A stretch of DNA of 64,000 bases from Mucilaginibacter sp. SG564 (GCF_013149275.1 NZ_JABGNA010000004.1:124001-188000); one strand, 5' to 3'. Shown: positions 18,301 to 26,187, counted from the first letter of the stretch. Notes: a model not told the origin generated them from the sequence alone. A program made the numbers and translations.

Positions 18301-18995
18301 ATGAAGACGACCGCTAAAAGGAGATACAAAGGATAATAAGCCGGTAAGTCCAATTCACCATGGTAATAAAAATAATCGATGGCAGTATACGGCACCCACA
18401 ATAGCCATATCAAGCCAAAACCCATCAATAAGCGTTGCAGCCACCGTAACTCATACCGGTACCGGTCGCCCTCAGTAAATTTTAGCTGTTGATAGTAGTT
18501 TTGGATAAGCTTATGGCATTGGTATAGGTAGATAATAACCGAGATAAAAGCAAGGAATTGCAATACCGGGTTCAACTGCCGAAAGGTCATGGTATCGTAG
18601 GTGGCCAGGCTTGTTCTCAAACTCTCCTTTATCTGCAGTGCGTGTGCCCCCAGTTCCAGCAACAACGGACTAAAGTGGAGCAAATCCTTATACCGGAACT
18701 TAAATTCCGGCCGGGTCATTTTAAGCACATAAAAAAAAATCAGCGGACCAAATGCCAACGAAAGCCGCATTGGTAGCCAGCTCCAATGTGGAAAATAGTT
18801 CTCCAAACGGATGTCGGTGCCTAATAGCCAGGCCATCCACAAAACAACAGTGGCAAGGCCAATGGCCAGGAAGTGGCTGGCCCCTTGATTGGATCTTTTA
18901 GTAGTTACTAACAGCAGGATAAAAGTTAGCCCGATAAATATCGTTCCGAGAAAGAACAGATCATACAGGTTGATATGGAATATATAAGGGTTCAA
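15321..18995 (-). CDS. AraC-type membrane regulator fused to FtsX/MacB-type ABC permease
   Basis: A 1224-residue protein with two parts normally found separately. Residues 1-~245 hold about seven membrane helices, and residues ~270-375 an AraC helix-turn-helix (LSLSSLAGKLDLSLHELSRIINTVF and GFNSKTTFNRIFKQITGKSPVEYK). Residue 410 is a Met that begins MFKNYLKIARRNLMRNKSYAAIN, the usual N-terminus of stand-alone Bacteroidota permeases with a MacB core. Two FtsX domains follow (AKEVGVRKVLGSSKSQL and IKEVGIRKVLGATAGNIV). The frame is continuous, so this is a real fusion unless ATG 17768 is used as a second start. No ATPase gene is adjacent. Targets and cargo are unknown. A sequencing frameshift joining two genes is possible but would need an intact frame on both sides. 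Confidence 0.85.
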   Translation of the reverse strand: MNPYIFHINLYDLFFLGTIFIGLTFILLLVTTKRSNQGASHFLAIGLATVVLWMAWLLGTDIRLENYFPHWSWLPMRLSLAFGPLIFFYVLKMTRPEFKFRYKDLLHFSPLLLELGAHALQIKESLRTSLATYDTMTFRQLNPVLQFLAFISVIIYLYQCHKLIQNYYQQLKFTEGDRYRYELRWLQRLLMGFGLIWLLWVPYTAIDYFYYHGELDLPAYYPLYLLLAVVFIRIAIVIYLRPEAGAPAEIPLLSKPLLPAELRQKATWLKKTMKTGLYYQDPELSLSSLAGKLDLSLHELSRIINTVFKKSFNDFINDYRVADVVRKMQDPAYAHLTLLGIAFESGFNSKTTFNRIFKQITGKSPVEYKNELKKERPSYNLGRQSRFAPVISLHEIAPKWFHWKSNRNFMFKNYLKIARRNLMRNKSYAAINITGLAVGIAVCMVIFIIIQFQTGFDNFHEKKDRIYRVLTEYHRSESANISYGKDVPLPMPTGLKTSFPQIEQVAPIFASRDDELLIGDNNGTPIKTFKEQRGVFFTGPSFFKIFDFPLLAGSYTSLEDPNNVLLTKEIAEKYFGDWKTAIGKTIKLRAGGYIFEHGTEVLKVSGILAPVPANTDFQLKVVVAYGTGFTGSIIEKSTNWEDRTGTDFGCYVLLPPNISVDNFNQQLRAYSQKVQSPENKDSHIVQPLSAVHYDTRVGNYSNITISHQLLNVLWLIAAFILLIACVNFINLSTAQAVNRAKEVGVRKVLGSSKSQLQIQFIVETFLIVISAVMSAVVITILALPAVSRLLELSLSFNIFSNPAIILFLLIVTIAVTVLAGFYPAIVLSRFNPVNALKSKLTANTGNGISLRRGLVVFQFIIAQALIIGTLIIVKQMDYFMDQPLGFDKDAIVNVPFRTDSLRLSRMDYLKKQLLSISGVQVVSYSSNTPVENGNDMWSTLRFDHATKETDFKAITKFTDNEYVPAYKLTLIAGRNLQPSNLTKEFLVNESLLKSLGIKNPEDILNKEISIWNDQIKCPVVGVLKDFNDRSFRNDLAPLLITTDVVMYNQAGIKLATKNISSTMESVKKMFEQTFPDYVYEYKFLDDKIASFYKQESQLAALYKIFAVIAIFLSCLGLYGLASFMAVQRIKEVGIRKVLGATAGNIVYLFSKEFIILITIAFAIAAPIAWYYMHQWLQAYAYRISISWWLFVVGGLAATIIALVTISFQAIKAAKANPVKSLRSE

Positions 18996-19081
18996 TGAGT
19001 TAAATAGCGCAATCGCTGTTCCAATTTACTAATATATTGACAGATAATATATTATAGACTACCCATTGAGTAAATTGTAAC

Positions 19082-19109
19082 AAAAGCGAACGTTTGGCCG
19101 TTCGGTTTT
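19082..19109. terminator. Weak hairpin upstream of fusion gene
   Basis: AAAAGCGAACG (19082-19092) and CGTTCGGTTTT (19099-19109) pair over 11 positions with one mismatch. It lies between the DoxX-ArsR-SRPBCC operon and the promoter region of the fusion gene and may insulate them. Confidence 0.45.
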
Positions 19110-19227
19110 GAGTTATGTGAATCAACGATTCTTAAAATCCGTTAAATAGCTTTTAAACTCAAATTATTAAAGCATAATGATTATTTGCTGGCATATGCGA
19201 CATGCATACCCCAGCAAATGGTTCATT

Positions 19228-19731
19228 TTATTTTTTCAGGATTACTAACAGTTCATCCAGTTTTTCCAGCGTTGCCAGCATCCCCTGCTCCATACCCATT
19301 TGTATAACAGCTTCCAGATCCGAAAGCGATTTGTAGGTAACAACAGTTTCTACCAGGGCGTTTTCGCCCTTGTCGGTAAAAGTTACCAGCCATTCTGCAC
19401 GGGGCAGGTCTTTATTTATTTCACCATCAGCGTTAGAGAAAGCATCCAAAGATGTATAGTAGTCAATCGGCTTGATTTTTACATATTCTGTATAACCCCA
19501 GTATTCTGTACCATTTGGCTCTACCATTGCATAGTGCCAATGCCCCCCTTCACTAAAATCCATTGACTTTGTCTTGGTGGTTAATGGCTTAGGGGCAAAC
19601 CAGCGGTCAAGCAACTCATTCTTGGTATAACAGTCCCAGACCAATTGCCGGCCGGCTAAAAACTCTCGCTTGATGGTCAGTGTATTTTTTTGTTTATCAG
19701 CAATAAAGTCGAAGTACAAATTGTGTTTCAT
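19228..19731 (-). CDS. SRPBCC (AHSA1-like) domain protein
   Basis: A 167-residue START/SRPBCC fold protein of the AHSA1 (Aha1 C-terminal) branch: LTIKREFLAGRQLVWDCYTKNELLDRWFAPKPL, then GHWHYAMVEPNGTEYWGYTEYVKIKPIDYY and a C-terminal amphipathic helix QGMLATLEKLDELL. The fold encloses a hydrophobic pocket, but the ligand is unknown. Genes of this type are very often placed directly after an ArsR regulator. Here the ATG is two bases from the stop of the ArsR gene, so translation is probably coupled. Last gene of a three-gene operon. Confidence 0.9.
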   Translation of the reverse strand: MKHNLYFDFIADKQKNTLTIKREFLAGRQLVWDCYTKNELLDRWFAPKPLTTKTKSMDFSEGGHWHYAMVEPNGTEYWGYTEYVKIKPIDYYTSLDAFSNADGEINKDLPRAEWLVTFTDKGENALVETVVTYKSLSDLEAVIQMGMEQGMLATLEKLDELLVILKK

Positions 19732-19733
19732 TC

Positions 19734-20048
19734 TTATGTTTTTTTAATAATTGATAAAAGTTCATCGAGTTGTTGAAAGCGGGTCTCCCATATCTGGCGG
19801 AATTGTTCCAGCCATTTGTCTATTTCTTTCATCTTATCAATTTCCAACTGATAGTATATTTCCCGGCCCTGGTGTTTCTGTTCCACCAATTCACATTCGG
19901 TTAATATCCTTAGATGTTTTGAAATAGCTTGCCTTGTTGTATCAAAATGCTCGGCAATAGCATTAGGTGTCATAGCCTGTATGGCAATTAAAGCGATAAT
20001 AGCCCTGCGTGTTGGGTCTGCTATAGCTTGAAAAATATCTCGTCTCAT
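19734..20048 (-). CDS. ArsR-family transcriptional regulator
   Basis: A 104-residue winged-helix regulator. The recognition region is [29 protein letters not shown] and the wing is [17 protein letters not shown]. There are no Cys metal ligands in the helix, so it is not a classical arsenic sensor; it belongs to the ArsR group paired with SRPBCC proteins. It lies between a DoxX gene (8-base gap) and an SRPBCC gene (2-base gap) in one operon. It may control the operon, although the palindromes over its promoter look more like TetR-type sites. Confidence 0.9.
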   Translation of the reverse strand: MRRDIFQAIADPTRRAIIALIAIQAMTPNAIAEHFDTTRQAISKHLRILTECELVEQKHQGREIYYQLEIDKMKEIDKWLEQFRQIWETRFQQLDELLSIIKKT

Positions 20049-20056
20049 TGAAAAAA

Positions 20057-20437
20057 TTACTTCCTGATCATGGGCAGGTATTTTTCCCTGTTCTCAATAA
20101 TTACCCATAGAATAATCGCTATCAAGGCAAACACAATAGGTAAACCCGAGGGGGCTACGCTGATGTTGGTCAGTAGTATACCAATTAAAACCGGCACGAT
20201 AATAACAGCGCCAAGTGCCCTGGTTCTGCCAAAGATCAGTAACAAACCGCCAACAAATTCGGCCGAACCAACCAAGGGCAAAAGCCAGCCAATTTCCATA
20301 AATGCCTTCCCGTGTTTTATCATTTTCTCGGGCATATCTTTAGGCACGGGCATGTAGTGTAAAAATTTATCCAGGCCCGCATTCATAAACATCAAACCAG
20401 CCAACAGGCATAAAACAAAGAGTATTTTACTTTTCAT
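20057..20437 (-). CDS. DoxX family membrane protein
   Basis: A 126-residue integral membrane protein with four predicted helices: [63 protein letters not shown] and [17 protein letters not shown]. The [10 protein letters not shown] end of helix 1 fits DoxX/DoxD-like proteins, whose role is mostly undefined (redox or quinone links are suggested for some). First gene of the DoxX-ArsR-SRPBCC operon. Its promoter overlaps a striking double palindrome, so expression is probably switched by a repressor. Confidence 0.88.
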   Translation of the reverse strand: MKSKILFVLCLLAGLMFMNAGLDKFLHYMPVPKDMPEKMIKHGKAFMEIGWLLPLVGSAEFVGGLLLIFGRTRALGAVIIVPVLIGILLTNISVAPSGLPIVFALIAIILWVIIENREKYLPMIRK

Positions 20438-20460
20438 AATGAGTTATTTTAATTAAATAA

Positions 20461-20502
20461 GAAACCGATCAGTTGCAAATATATAAGCAACCGATCGGTT
20501 TC
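20461..20502. promoter_or_regulatory. Double palindromic operator at doxX promoter
   Basis: GAAACCGATCAGTTGC (20461-20476) and GCAACCGATCGGTTTC (20487-20502) are reverse complements over 16 positions with one G-T, ten bases apart. Each arm is itself a palindrome of the form AACCGATCRGTT (perfect at 20490-20501). Such ACCGATCGGT sites resemble TetR-family operators. The pair covers the -7 box and the spacer of the minus-strand promoter, so a bound repressor would block transcription. No TetR gene is in the window. Confidence 0.7.
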
Positions 20503-20506
20503 GCAA
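20476..20506 (-). promoter_or_regulatory. Promoter of doxX-arsR-SRPBCC operon
   Basis: On the minus strand TTG (20506-20504), then 20 bases, then TATATTTG (20483-20476), near the Bacteroidota consensus spacing of 19. It overlaps the double palindrome and lies 38 bases before the DoxX start codon. Confidence 0.65.
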
Positions 20507-20702
20507 ATTTTATTTAAAAATTCTTTTAAATGGGACTTAATCGGGATGGTGTTACCCACAATAGTCCTATAAGTACCATTAATGATGCATTGCGGTTTAA
20601 AACACGTGTGCGTTTCTTTGTGCTGATGTATTTCAGGGAGGGTTTCCTAAATGTAACGGGCTTTCTTTCCAGAGAAAGATACATCTGTCAAAAACTATTA
20701 TT

Positions 20703-21425
20703 ATGAAAACAGTATTAATCACCGGGGCCAATAAAGGGATCGGTTTTGAAACCGCCAAACAACTGGCACAATTGAACTATTTTGTTTATTTAGGCAGCAG
20801 GGATAAAGCACATGGACTTGCAGCAATTCAAAAGTTAAATGATCTGGGTATAACTAACGTAGAAACTATTGTAATTGATATAGCTGATATTAAATCAGTT
20901 AGACAGGCAAAGCAGGAATTGGAGAATAAAATTAATTCTTTGGATATTTTGATCAATAATGCTGGTATTTCTGGCGACCAACCTCAAGATTTTTCTACAG
21001 GTGACATGGAAAACCTACGCAAGGTATTCGATGTTAATTTTTTTGGCCCTATACAAACTACGCAGGAATTTTTGCCCCTACTGAGAAAATCAACTGAACC
21101 ATCCATCATCAATGTTTCCAGTGAAGTTGGTTCTATCTCCCTGCGCACTGACGCAGGAAGAAACACAAACCGGGATAAATACAATGCATACGGTTCTTCT
21201 AAAACTGCATTAAACGCTTTTACGGTAATGCTGGCCAATGAACTTTGTGACGCAGGTATTAGCGTCAACAGTGTTACACCAGGATATACGGCTACCGATC
21301 TAAATCAATTTCAGGGAGCAAAAACCGTAGAGCAAGGCGCAGTGCCTATTGTACAACTGGCAACACAATCCCATCCAAACACTACCGCTAAGTTTTTTAA
21401 AGACGGAGGCGAGGTTCCCTGGTAG
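20703..21425 (+). CDS. Short-chain dehydrogenase/reductase
   Basis: A 240-residue classical SDR with a Rossmann fold. The coenzyme motif is TGANKGIGFETA; NNAG follows at about residue 86; the catalytic Ser is in INVSSEVGS and the YxxxK in YGSSK (preceded by DKYNA). It probably reduces a carbonyl with NAD(P)H, but the substrate is unknown. It resembles carbonyl-reductase-like SDRs acting on quinones. It is followed at 43 bases by an amidohydrolase family gene and then a second SDR and an AraC gene, all on the same strand. Confidence 0.92.
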   Translation: MKTVLITGANKGIGFETAKQLAQLNYFVYLGSRDKAHGLAAIQKLNDLGITNVETIVIDIADIKSVRQAKQELENKINSLDILINNAGISGDQPQDFSTGDMENLRKVFDVNFFGPIQTTQEFLPLLRKSTEPSIINVSSEVGSISLRTDAGRNTNRDKYNAYGSSKTALNAFTVMLANELCDAGISVNSVTPGYTATDLNQFQGAKTVEQGAVPIVQLATQSHPNTTAKFFKDGGEVPW

Positions 21426-21468
21426 TCAATAGTTTCTCCTATCCCGACAAACATTTTATCAATTTAAC

Positions 21469-22455
21469 ATGAGAATAGTAACACTTGAAGAACATATTTC
21501 TTTTCCGGAAATGGCTGATCAAATACCCAAAGCTGCTTTGGGTGGCTTTGGTCAATCAGAAAGGATGCAGCAGTTGGTTCCCAAGCTGGCTGATATTACC
21601 GGCGAGCGATTAAAATCAATGGATGATAATGGCATTAGCATGCAGGTACTCTCTGTGGATAGTTCTGGGGCCAATCTTTTAAGCCCGGAAGAAGGCCCGG
21701 CTTTTGCTACACAATATAATGACCTGATTGCTGAGAGGATAGCCGGTTTTGAGAGCCGTTTTGCAGCCTTTGCCCATCTCCCTATGACAGCTCCTCTTGC
21801 CGCGGCTGATGAACTGGAACGCGCTGTGACAGAATACCATTTCCGCGGAGCCATGATCAGGGGACTGACTAATGACAAATTTTTAGATCAACCCGAATTT
21901 GCCCCAATATTTGAAAGGGCCGAAAAGCTGGATGTACCCATTTACCTCCACCCCGGATTGCCGCCAAAAGGGATAGCCGATATTTATTACAGTGGATCGC
22001 CCAATCATTTGGGGATGGCCGAAGCACTGGCCTGTTACGGCTGGGGATGGCACGCAGAAACTGCTTTGCATGTTTTACGCCTGCTATATTCCGGCGTTTT
22101 CGATAAGTATCCGAAACTAAACCTGATTATTGGACACATGGGCGAAATGCTACCTATGATGATGGCTCGATCTGAACGGGCATTTAAACCCGGCAATGGA
22201 GGTGCCAACCAGCGTTCCCTTAGCGATACTTTCCATCAACAGGTTCATATCACTACCAGTGGTTTTTTTACGCAGCCACCTTTAAAAATCGCTTTAGATA
22301 CTTTCGGTATTGATAATATTATGTTCTCTATCGATTATCCATTTAGTACCAACGAAATGGGTATTGAATTCCTGAACGCGATTGACCTTCCCGATGAGCA
22401 AGTGGCTAAAATTGCCCATAGCAATGCGGATAAGCTATTGAAACTGAAAATATAA
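21469..22455 (+). CDS. Amidohydrolase family, resorcylate-decarboxylase-like
   Basis: A 328-residue TIM-barrel enzyme of the amidohydrolase-2 (ACMSD-like) family. The N-terminal metal motif is EEH (TLEEHISFPEM) rather than the HxH of classical ACMSD, as in the gamma-resorcylate decarboxylase branch. Other expected ligands are visible: the His of YLHPGLPP, the His of IIGHMGEMLP and the Asp of SIDYPFSTNE. These fit a divalent-metal non-oxidative decarboxylase or hydrolase of an aromatic or related carboxylic acid. It is flanked by two SDR genes, suggesting a small catabolic or detoxification pathway. The exact substrate cannot be read from the sequence. Confidence 0.88.
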   Translation: MRIVTLEEHISFPEMADQIPKAALGGFGQSERMQQLVPKLADITGERLKSMDDNGISMQVLSVDSSGANLLSPEEGPAFATQYNDLIAERIAGFESRFAAFAHLPMTAPLAAADELERAVTEYHFRGAMIRGLTNDKFLDQPEFAPIFERAEKLDVPIYLHPGLPPKGIADIYYSGSPNHLGMAEALACYGWGWHAETALHVLRLLYSGVFDKYPKLNLIIGHMGEMLPMMMARSERAFKPGNGGANQRSLSDTFHQQVHITTSGFFTQPPLKIALDTFGIDNIMFSIDYPFSTNEMGIEFLNAIDLPDEQVAKIAHSNADKLLKLKI

Positions 22456-22550
22456 CTCTACACCGGGCAAAATATGTATCCGATATTCAGCGATATGTAT
22501 AAGTCTGCCGGTACCGGCTGCCTGTAATTTTGTATCATAAAATAATTGAT

Positions 22551-23372
22551 ATGAAATCTAAAGTAATTTTAATAACAGGCGCATCCCGGGGGCTTGGAAA
22601 AATATGGGCCGAAGCATTTTTAAAACGTGGTGATAAAGTAATCGCTACCGCCCGAAATATTGATTCATTAAGTGATCTGGTATCCACTTATGGAGAATCG
22701 ATATTACCTGTTAAACTGAATGTGAATAACCGCGAGCAATGTTTTGCTGCTGTTAAACAAGCTAATGAACATTTTGGCGGCATTGATGTGCTGATCAATA
22801 ACGCTGGTTATGGTTTGTTTGGTGCCATTGAAGAGGCTACCGAGCAGGAAGCCCGGGATCAATTCGAAACCAATGTATTTGGTTTGTTGTGGATGACCCA
22901 GGCCGTTATCCCGGTTATGCGGGAGCAAGGTCATGGGCATATTATACAAGTATCAAGTTTGGCGGGTCACACAGGTGCACCTATTATAAGTATCTATGTA
23001 GCCTCTAAATGGGCAGTTGAAGGATTAAGCGAAAGCCTTGCTGCAGAGGTAAAAGGATTTGGCATCAATGTAAGTCTTGTTGAACCAAATGCCTTTGGCA
23101 CAGACTGGAGCGGAGATTCGGCTATCAAAACACAATCTATAGCGGTGTACGATGGTATTAAGGAAACATTCAATAGCTACTTTACCCCTGAAATGGTCGG
23201 CAACCCCGAGGCAACTGTACCTGCTATTATTAAATTGGTTGACAGTGATCAGCCACCATTGCGCTTACTTTTAGGAAAAGTAGCTTTACCGCGTGTGCAA
23301 CAGGTTTATGCCGACCGGCTGGCGGTTTGGGAATCCTGGAAAGAAGTTGCAGCGGCAGCACATGGTCATTAA
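22551..23372 (+). CDS. Short-chain dehydrogenase/reductase
   Basis: A 273-residue classical SDR. Motifs: TGASRGLGKIWAEAF (coenzyme loop), NNAGYGLFGAIEE, the Ser of QVSSLAGHTG and YVASKWAVEGLSESLA with the catalytic Tyr and Lys. The segment resembles the oxidoreductase subgroup often annotated YusZ-like. I start at ATG 22551 (MKSKVILITGAS), because the first beta strand begins there and an upstream in-frame ATG would add only MYHKIID. It is separated by a terminator from the AraC gene that follows. Confidence 0.92.
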   Translation: MKSKVILITGASRGLGKIWAEAFLKRGDKVIATARNIDSLSDLVSTYGESILPVKLNVNNREQCFAAVKQANEHFGGIDVLINNAGYGLFGAIEEATEQEARDQFETNVFGLLWMTQAVIPVMREQGHGHIIQVSSLAGHTGAPIISIYVASKWAVEGLSESLAAEVKGFGINVSLVEPNAFGTDWSGDSAIKTQSIAVYDGIKETFNSYFTPEMVGNPEATVPAIIKLVDSDQPPLRLLLGKVALPRVQQVYADRLAVWESWKEVAAAAHGH

Positions 23373-23391
23373 TCAGTTAAATTAAAAAATG

Positions 23392-23425
23392 ATACGGCAT
23401 TCCGTTGGCCGGATGCCGTATCTTT
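23392..23425 (+). terminator. SDR terminator
   Basis: GATACGGCAT (23392-23401) and ATGCCGTATC (23413-23422) form a perfect 10-bp stem, followed by TTT. It lies 20 bases after the SDR stop, just before the AraC start at 23432, which argues against the longer AraC start at 23405 inside the hairpin. Confidence 0.85.
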
Positions 23426-23431
23426 ATCAAA

Positions 23432-24328
23432 ATGAAGCATTTCAAAAATTTAAGCGATCTGCATAAAGCCCGGGGCTGGCCCATATCGGAAAACCCCTTA
23501 CTTAGTTTGATGACGTGTGTAAATACATGTCCGGCTTCATGCGGCACGGCCTCAAATGAATATACAACGGTTTTTTATATAATCGCGTTTAAGAAGGTAC
23601 TGTCTGGCGGTCTTTATTACGGACGCACCAAGTATGATCACAACCAGGGTTCTATGATCTATATTAAACCTGGTCAAGTAGTCGAACTTAAAAATATCCA
23701 GCTGGAAGGAAGCGGATTTACGATCATGTTTCATCCTGATTTCCTAAATGGCGAATCATTGCACCAAACTATCAAAAAATATAGTTTTTTCGATTACGAA
23801 ACCAATGAGGCCCTCCATATTTCTCCCCGAGAGGAAGAAATTATGTGGGAGCTGTTCCGTAAGATTGAGACGGAATACAACAACAATCAGGATGAGTATA
23901 CCAAGGAGATCATTTTGGGACATATTGAAGCTATCCTTAAATATTCGCAGCGTTTTTATAAACGCCAGTTCCTGAATAGGGCGGAACTTACGGGTAAGGT
24001 AATTTCTAAATTTAATAAAGCTATCCGGCAGTATTTTGAGAATGGCGAATTACAAACCAATGGCTTGCCAACCGTTACAGCAATTGCCGCCCAACTCAAA
24101 ATGTCGCCTCATTATCTAAGTGATCTGTTAAGACAGGAAACAGGCCGATCAGCCATCGACCACATCCATAGTTATCTGACCACAGAAGCAAAAAACCTGC
24201 TGATTGGCGCCGACCTTACCGTAGCGCAGATTGCCTATCAGCTTGGGTTTGAAAATCCACCCTATTTCTCCAGGCTTTTCAGAAAAGAAACAGGTATTAG
24301 CCCGGTAGCTTATCGTAAACAACATTAA
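23432..24328 (+). CDS. AraC-family transcriptional regulator
   Basis: A 298-residue regulator. The N-terminal ~170 residues form a cupin-like sensor domain (GSMIYIKPGQVVELKNIQLEGSGFTIMFHPDFL). The C-terminal two-helix-turn-helix domain carries LPTVTAIAAQLKMSPHYLSDLLRQETGRSAIDHI and LTVAQIAYQLGFENPPYFSRLFRKETGISPVAYR. ATG 23432 is chosen since the longer start lies within a terminator stem. It probably controls the preceding SDR/amidohydrolase genes, which lie on the same strand, in response to a small molecule; this is inferred from proximity only. Confidence 0.9.
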   Translation: MKHFKNLSDLHKARGWPISENPLLSLMTCVNTCPASCGTASNEYTTVFYIIAFKKVLSGGLYYGRTKYDHNQGSMIYIKPGQVVELKNIQLEGSGFTIMFHPDFLNGESLHQTIKKYSFFDYETNEALHISPREEEIMWELFRKIETEYNNNQDEYTKEIILGHIEAILKYSQRFYKRQFLNRAELTGKVISKFNKAIRQYFENGELQTNGLPTVTAIAAQLKMSPHYLSDLLRQETGRSAIDHIHSYLTTEAKNLLIGADLTVAQIAYQLGFENPPYFSRLFRKETGISPVAYRKQH

Positions 24329-24417
24329 ATAAGAATAGTATCACAGATAAACGCTGTCGGTCTGTTGCCGGAATTATTTATAATGCAGGTGTTCTGAAAA
24401 TAACAATAAAAGGACGC

Positions 24418-24447
24418 TTGTTGGTGCTTCTTTTTATGCTACTTTTG
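24418..24447 (+). promoter_or_regulatory. Promoter with long leader before 71-aa gene
   Basis: TTG (24418-24420), 19 bases, then TACTTTTG (24440-24447): an exact TTG-N19-TAnnTTTG match. The predicted start at ~24453 leaves a leader of about 155 bases before the ATG at 24609. No other gene begins in between, so the leader may be regulatory. Confidence 0.7.
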
Positions 24448-24608
24448 TCCCGGCCAAGCACTTAACGAGGCCATAATCAGGGCTATTTTGATACCCAACT
24501 CTGTATCAGCAATTTAATAACAATTTATTAATAAAAGCTTAAAATAAACAGTACTTTGTGTTTAATTATGTTGGTTATACTTGCAATAAACAACTATTAA
24601 AAAAAGTC

Positions 24609-24824
24609 ATGACCAATTCAATTTTGGAGATCACCGAGAACGAATACCTGATCAAACTGAACAGAAGTAACTTCAACTTATCGTTCATCAGGAGTTTATT
24701 AAAGATGGTCGAAGTGGCCAACCCGACCGAAGAAAGCGACTATTCTTATAGCGACCGTGTAGTATCGCCTTACCAGAACCATTCTGCTACTGCCGATTAT
24801 TTCAGCGCTATCGACGAGAAATAA
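24609..24824 (+). CDS. Small conserved-looking protein, 71 aa
   Basis: A 71-residue acidic protein with no signal peptide. I do not recognise the family. It begins MTNSILEITENEYLIKLN and has a helix FNLSFIRSLLKMVEVAN; the tail is Ser/Tyr-rich and polar. ATG 24609 is preferred to an upstream in-frame ATG at 24558, because the intervening residues (Cys/Lys rich) look like translated leader. It has its own promoter and an excellent terminator, a compact one-gene unit. Such small proteins are often regulators or toxin-like, but nothing here proves either. Confidence 0.7.
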   Translation: MTNSILEITENEYLIKLNRSNFNLSFIRSLLKMVEVANPTEESDYSYSDRVVSPYQNHSATADYFSAIDEK

Positions 24825-24852
24825 AAAAGGGATGCTTTCGCGTCCCTTTTTT
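24823..24852. terminator. Bidirectional terminator
   Basis: A/T-flanked stem AAAAAAGGGATGC / GCGTCCCTTTTTT around TTTC, 13 pairs with one T-G. It begins at the stop codon of the 71-aa gene. The A run on one side and T run on the other let it serve both this gene and the convergent minus-strand gene that ends at 24886. Confidence 0.88.
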
Positions 24853-24885
24853 ATTTTATCCTTATTATATTATTTTCTTGTCCTG

Positions 24886-25437
24886 TTAGAACTGGCGATA
24901 TCCGCCCCTTACTACCTGTTGCTTATCCATTTGAGCCATCTGTGTTTTCATCATCTTGATCTGCTCGGCCAGTAACTTATTCTTATCATCCTTGGCAGCC
25001 TCAGAAAGGTACATTTGCGCCTCGCGTTTATTACGTTTAGCCATAGAGATACCCGCCAGGCTCAATTTAGCCAAAGCCGTATTGTGCGACATTTTCATAC
25101 CCAACTGAAGCGCTTTCTTAAAGTATTTTTCAGATTTCATTGGCGCCTTACGCGATTCAATCAAACCGATCAGTAAGTTATAATAGCCATGCTGGTTTTT
25201 ATGCAGCTGTTTTTCGTAATCAGTGATCTTCATTAACCAGGCTTCGGCTTTTTCAGAGTTTTCCTTACGCAGATAAAATTGTGATACGATCATATTCTCG
25301 TTAAAGAAGAAGCTCAATAGCACAATACCGCCCAAAAACAAAACTAAAATTCCCCAGCCCCAAAACCCGAAGGCACAAAGCGCAACCGCCGCACCGAACA
25401 GTACACAGGCTATAATTAGCCTAACAATATTTGACAT
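24886..25437 (-). CDS. Hypothetical membrane protein with TPR-like helices
   Basis: A 183-residue protein. Two adjacent hydrophobic segments cover about residues 5-45 (IVRLIIACVLFGAAVALCAFGFWGWGILVLFLGGIVLLSFF). A soluble helical domain follows in which paired helices (YYNLLIGLIESRKAPMKSEKYFKKALQLG, and ALAKLSLAGISMAKRNKREAQMYLSEAAKDD) resemble two tetratricopeptide units. It ends in a Gln/Met-rich tail. TPR-type proteins of this layout often scaffold other proteins at the membrane. Function unknown. It is divergent from ung, with 72 bases between start codons. Confidence 0.8.
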   Translation of the reverse strand: MSNIVRLIIACVLFGAAVALCAFGFWGWGILVLFLGGIVLLSFFFNENMIVSQFYLRKENSEKAEAWLMKITDYEKQLHKNQHGYYNLLIGLIESRKAPMKSEKYFKKALQLGMKMSHNTALAKLSLAGISMAKRNKREAQMYLSEAAKDDKNKLLAEQIKMMKTQMAQMDKQQVVRGGYRQF

Positions 25438-25509
25438 AATTTATGATACTATATATTGAGTGCAAATATCCGTTAATTTGTACGCTTAATCAACATTATA
25501 TCAATATTT

Positions 25510-26187
25510 ATGGCAAATGCATTAGACCCCTCCTGGATGGAAGTTCTGAAAGACGAATTTGGGAAAGACTACATGATAAAACTAAAGGATTTTTTACAGA
25601 AAGAAAAGGCAGCAGGCCAGGTGGTTTACCCTAAAAACAGCGAAATTTTTAACGCATTTAACACCACCCATTTTGATGATGTAAAAGTGGTGATACTTGG
25701 CCAGGACCCATACCATGGTGCACACCAGGCGCATGGGCTTTCGTTCTCGGTGCAAAAAGGCATCGCCACTCCCCGTTCGCTCATTAATATTTATAAAGAA
25801 CTGCAAACCGATATTCCCGGATTTAAGATACCAGCTCATGGTAACCTGGAAGACTGGGCCAAACAAGGAGTGCTATTATTAAACGCTACCTTGACGGTTA
25901 GGGCCAGCAGTCCAGGTTCGCACCAGAAACAGGGTTGGGAGGAATTTACCGACGAAGTGATCAAAACCATATCCGACAAAAAACAAGGCATTGTATTTAT
26001 ACTCTGGGGAGCCTTCGCGCAATCAAAAGCGGCATTAATTGATGAGAATAAACATTTTATCCTTAAATCGCCCCACCCCTCACCTTTTTCTGCCGATCGT
26101 GGCTTTTTTGGCAGCAAGCCATTTTCAAAAACCAATGAGATATTAAAAAGAGAAGGAAAAGCAGAGATCAATTGGCAGATAAGTTGA
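25510..26187 (+). CDS. ung: Uracil-DNA glycosylase
   Basis: A 225-residue family 1 UDG that removes uracil from DNA to start base-excision repair. The catalytic water-activating loop reads GQDPYHG (in VKVVILGQDPYHGAHQAHGL). The uracil-binding Asn lies in VLLLNATLTV, and the leucine-intercalation loop is HPSPFSADRGFFGS with the catalytic His. Length is normal for bacterial Ung. It is divergent from the TPR-like membrane gene and convergent with an Lrp-family gene; the spacer to the latter contains a heptad-word inverted repeat. Confidence 0.97.
   Translation: MANALDPSWMEVLKDEFGKDYMIKLKDFLQKEKAAGQVVYPKNSEIFNAFNTTHFDDVKVVILGQDPYHGAHQAHGLSFSVQKGIATPRSLINIYKELQTDIPGFKIPAHGNLEDWAKQGVLLLNATLTVRASSPGSHQKQGWEEFTDEVIKTISDKKQGIVFILWGAFAQSKAALIDENKHFILKSPHPSPFSADRGFFGSKPFSKTNEILKREGKAEINWQIS

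Noticed and set aside
23405..23431. Longer start for the AraC gene
   Set aside because: The ATG lies within the loop and right arm of the preceding terminator hairpin; ATG 23432 is preferred.
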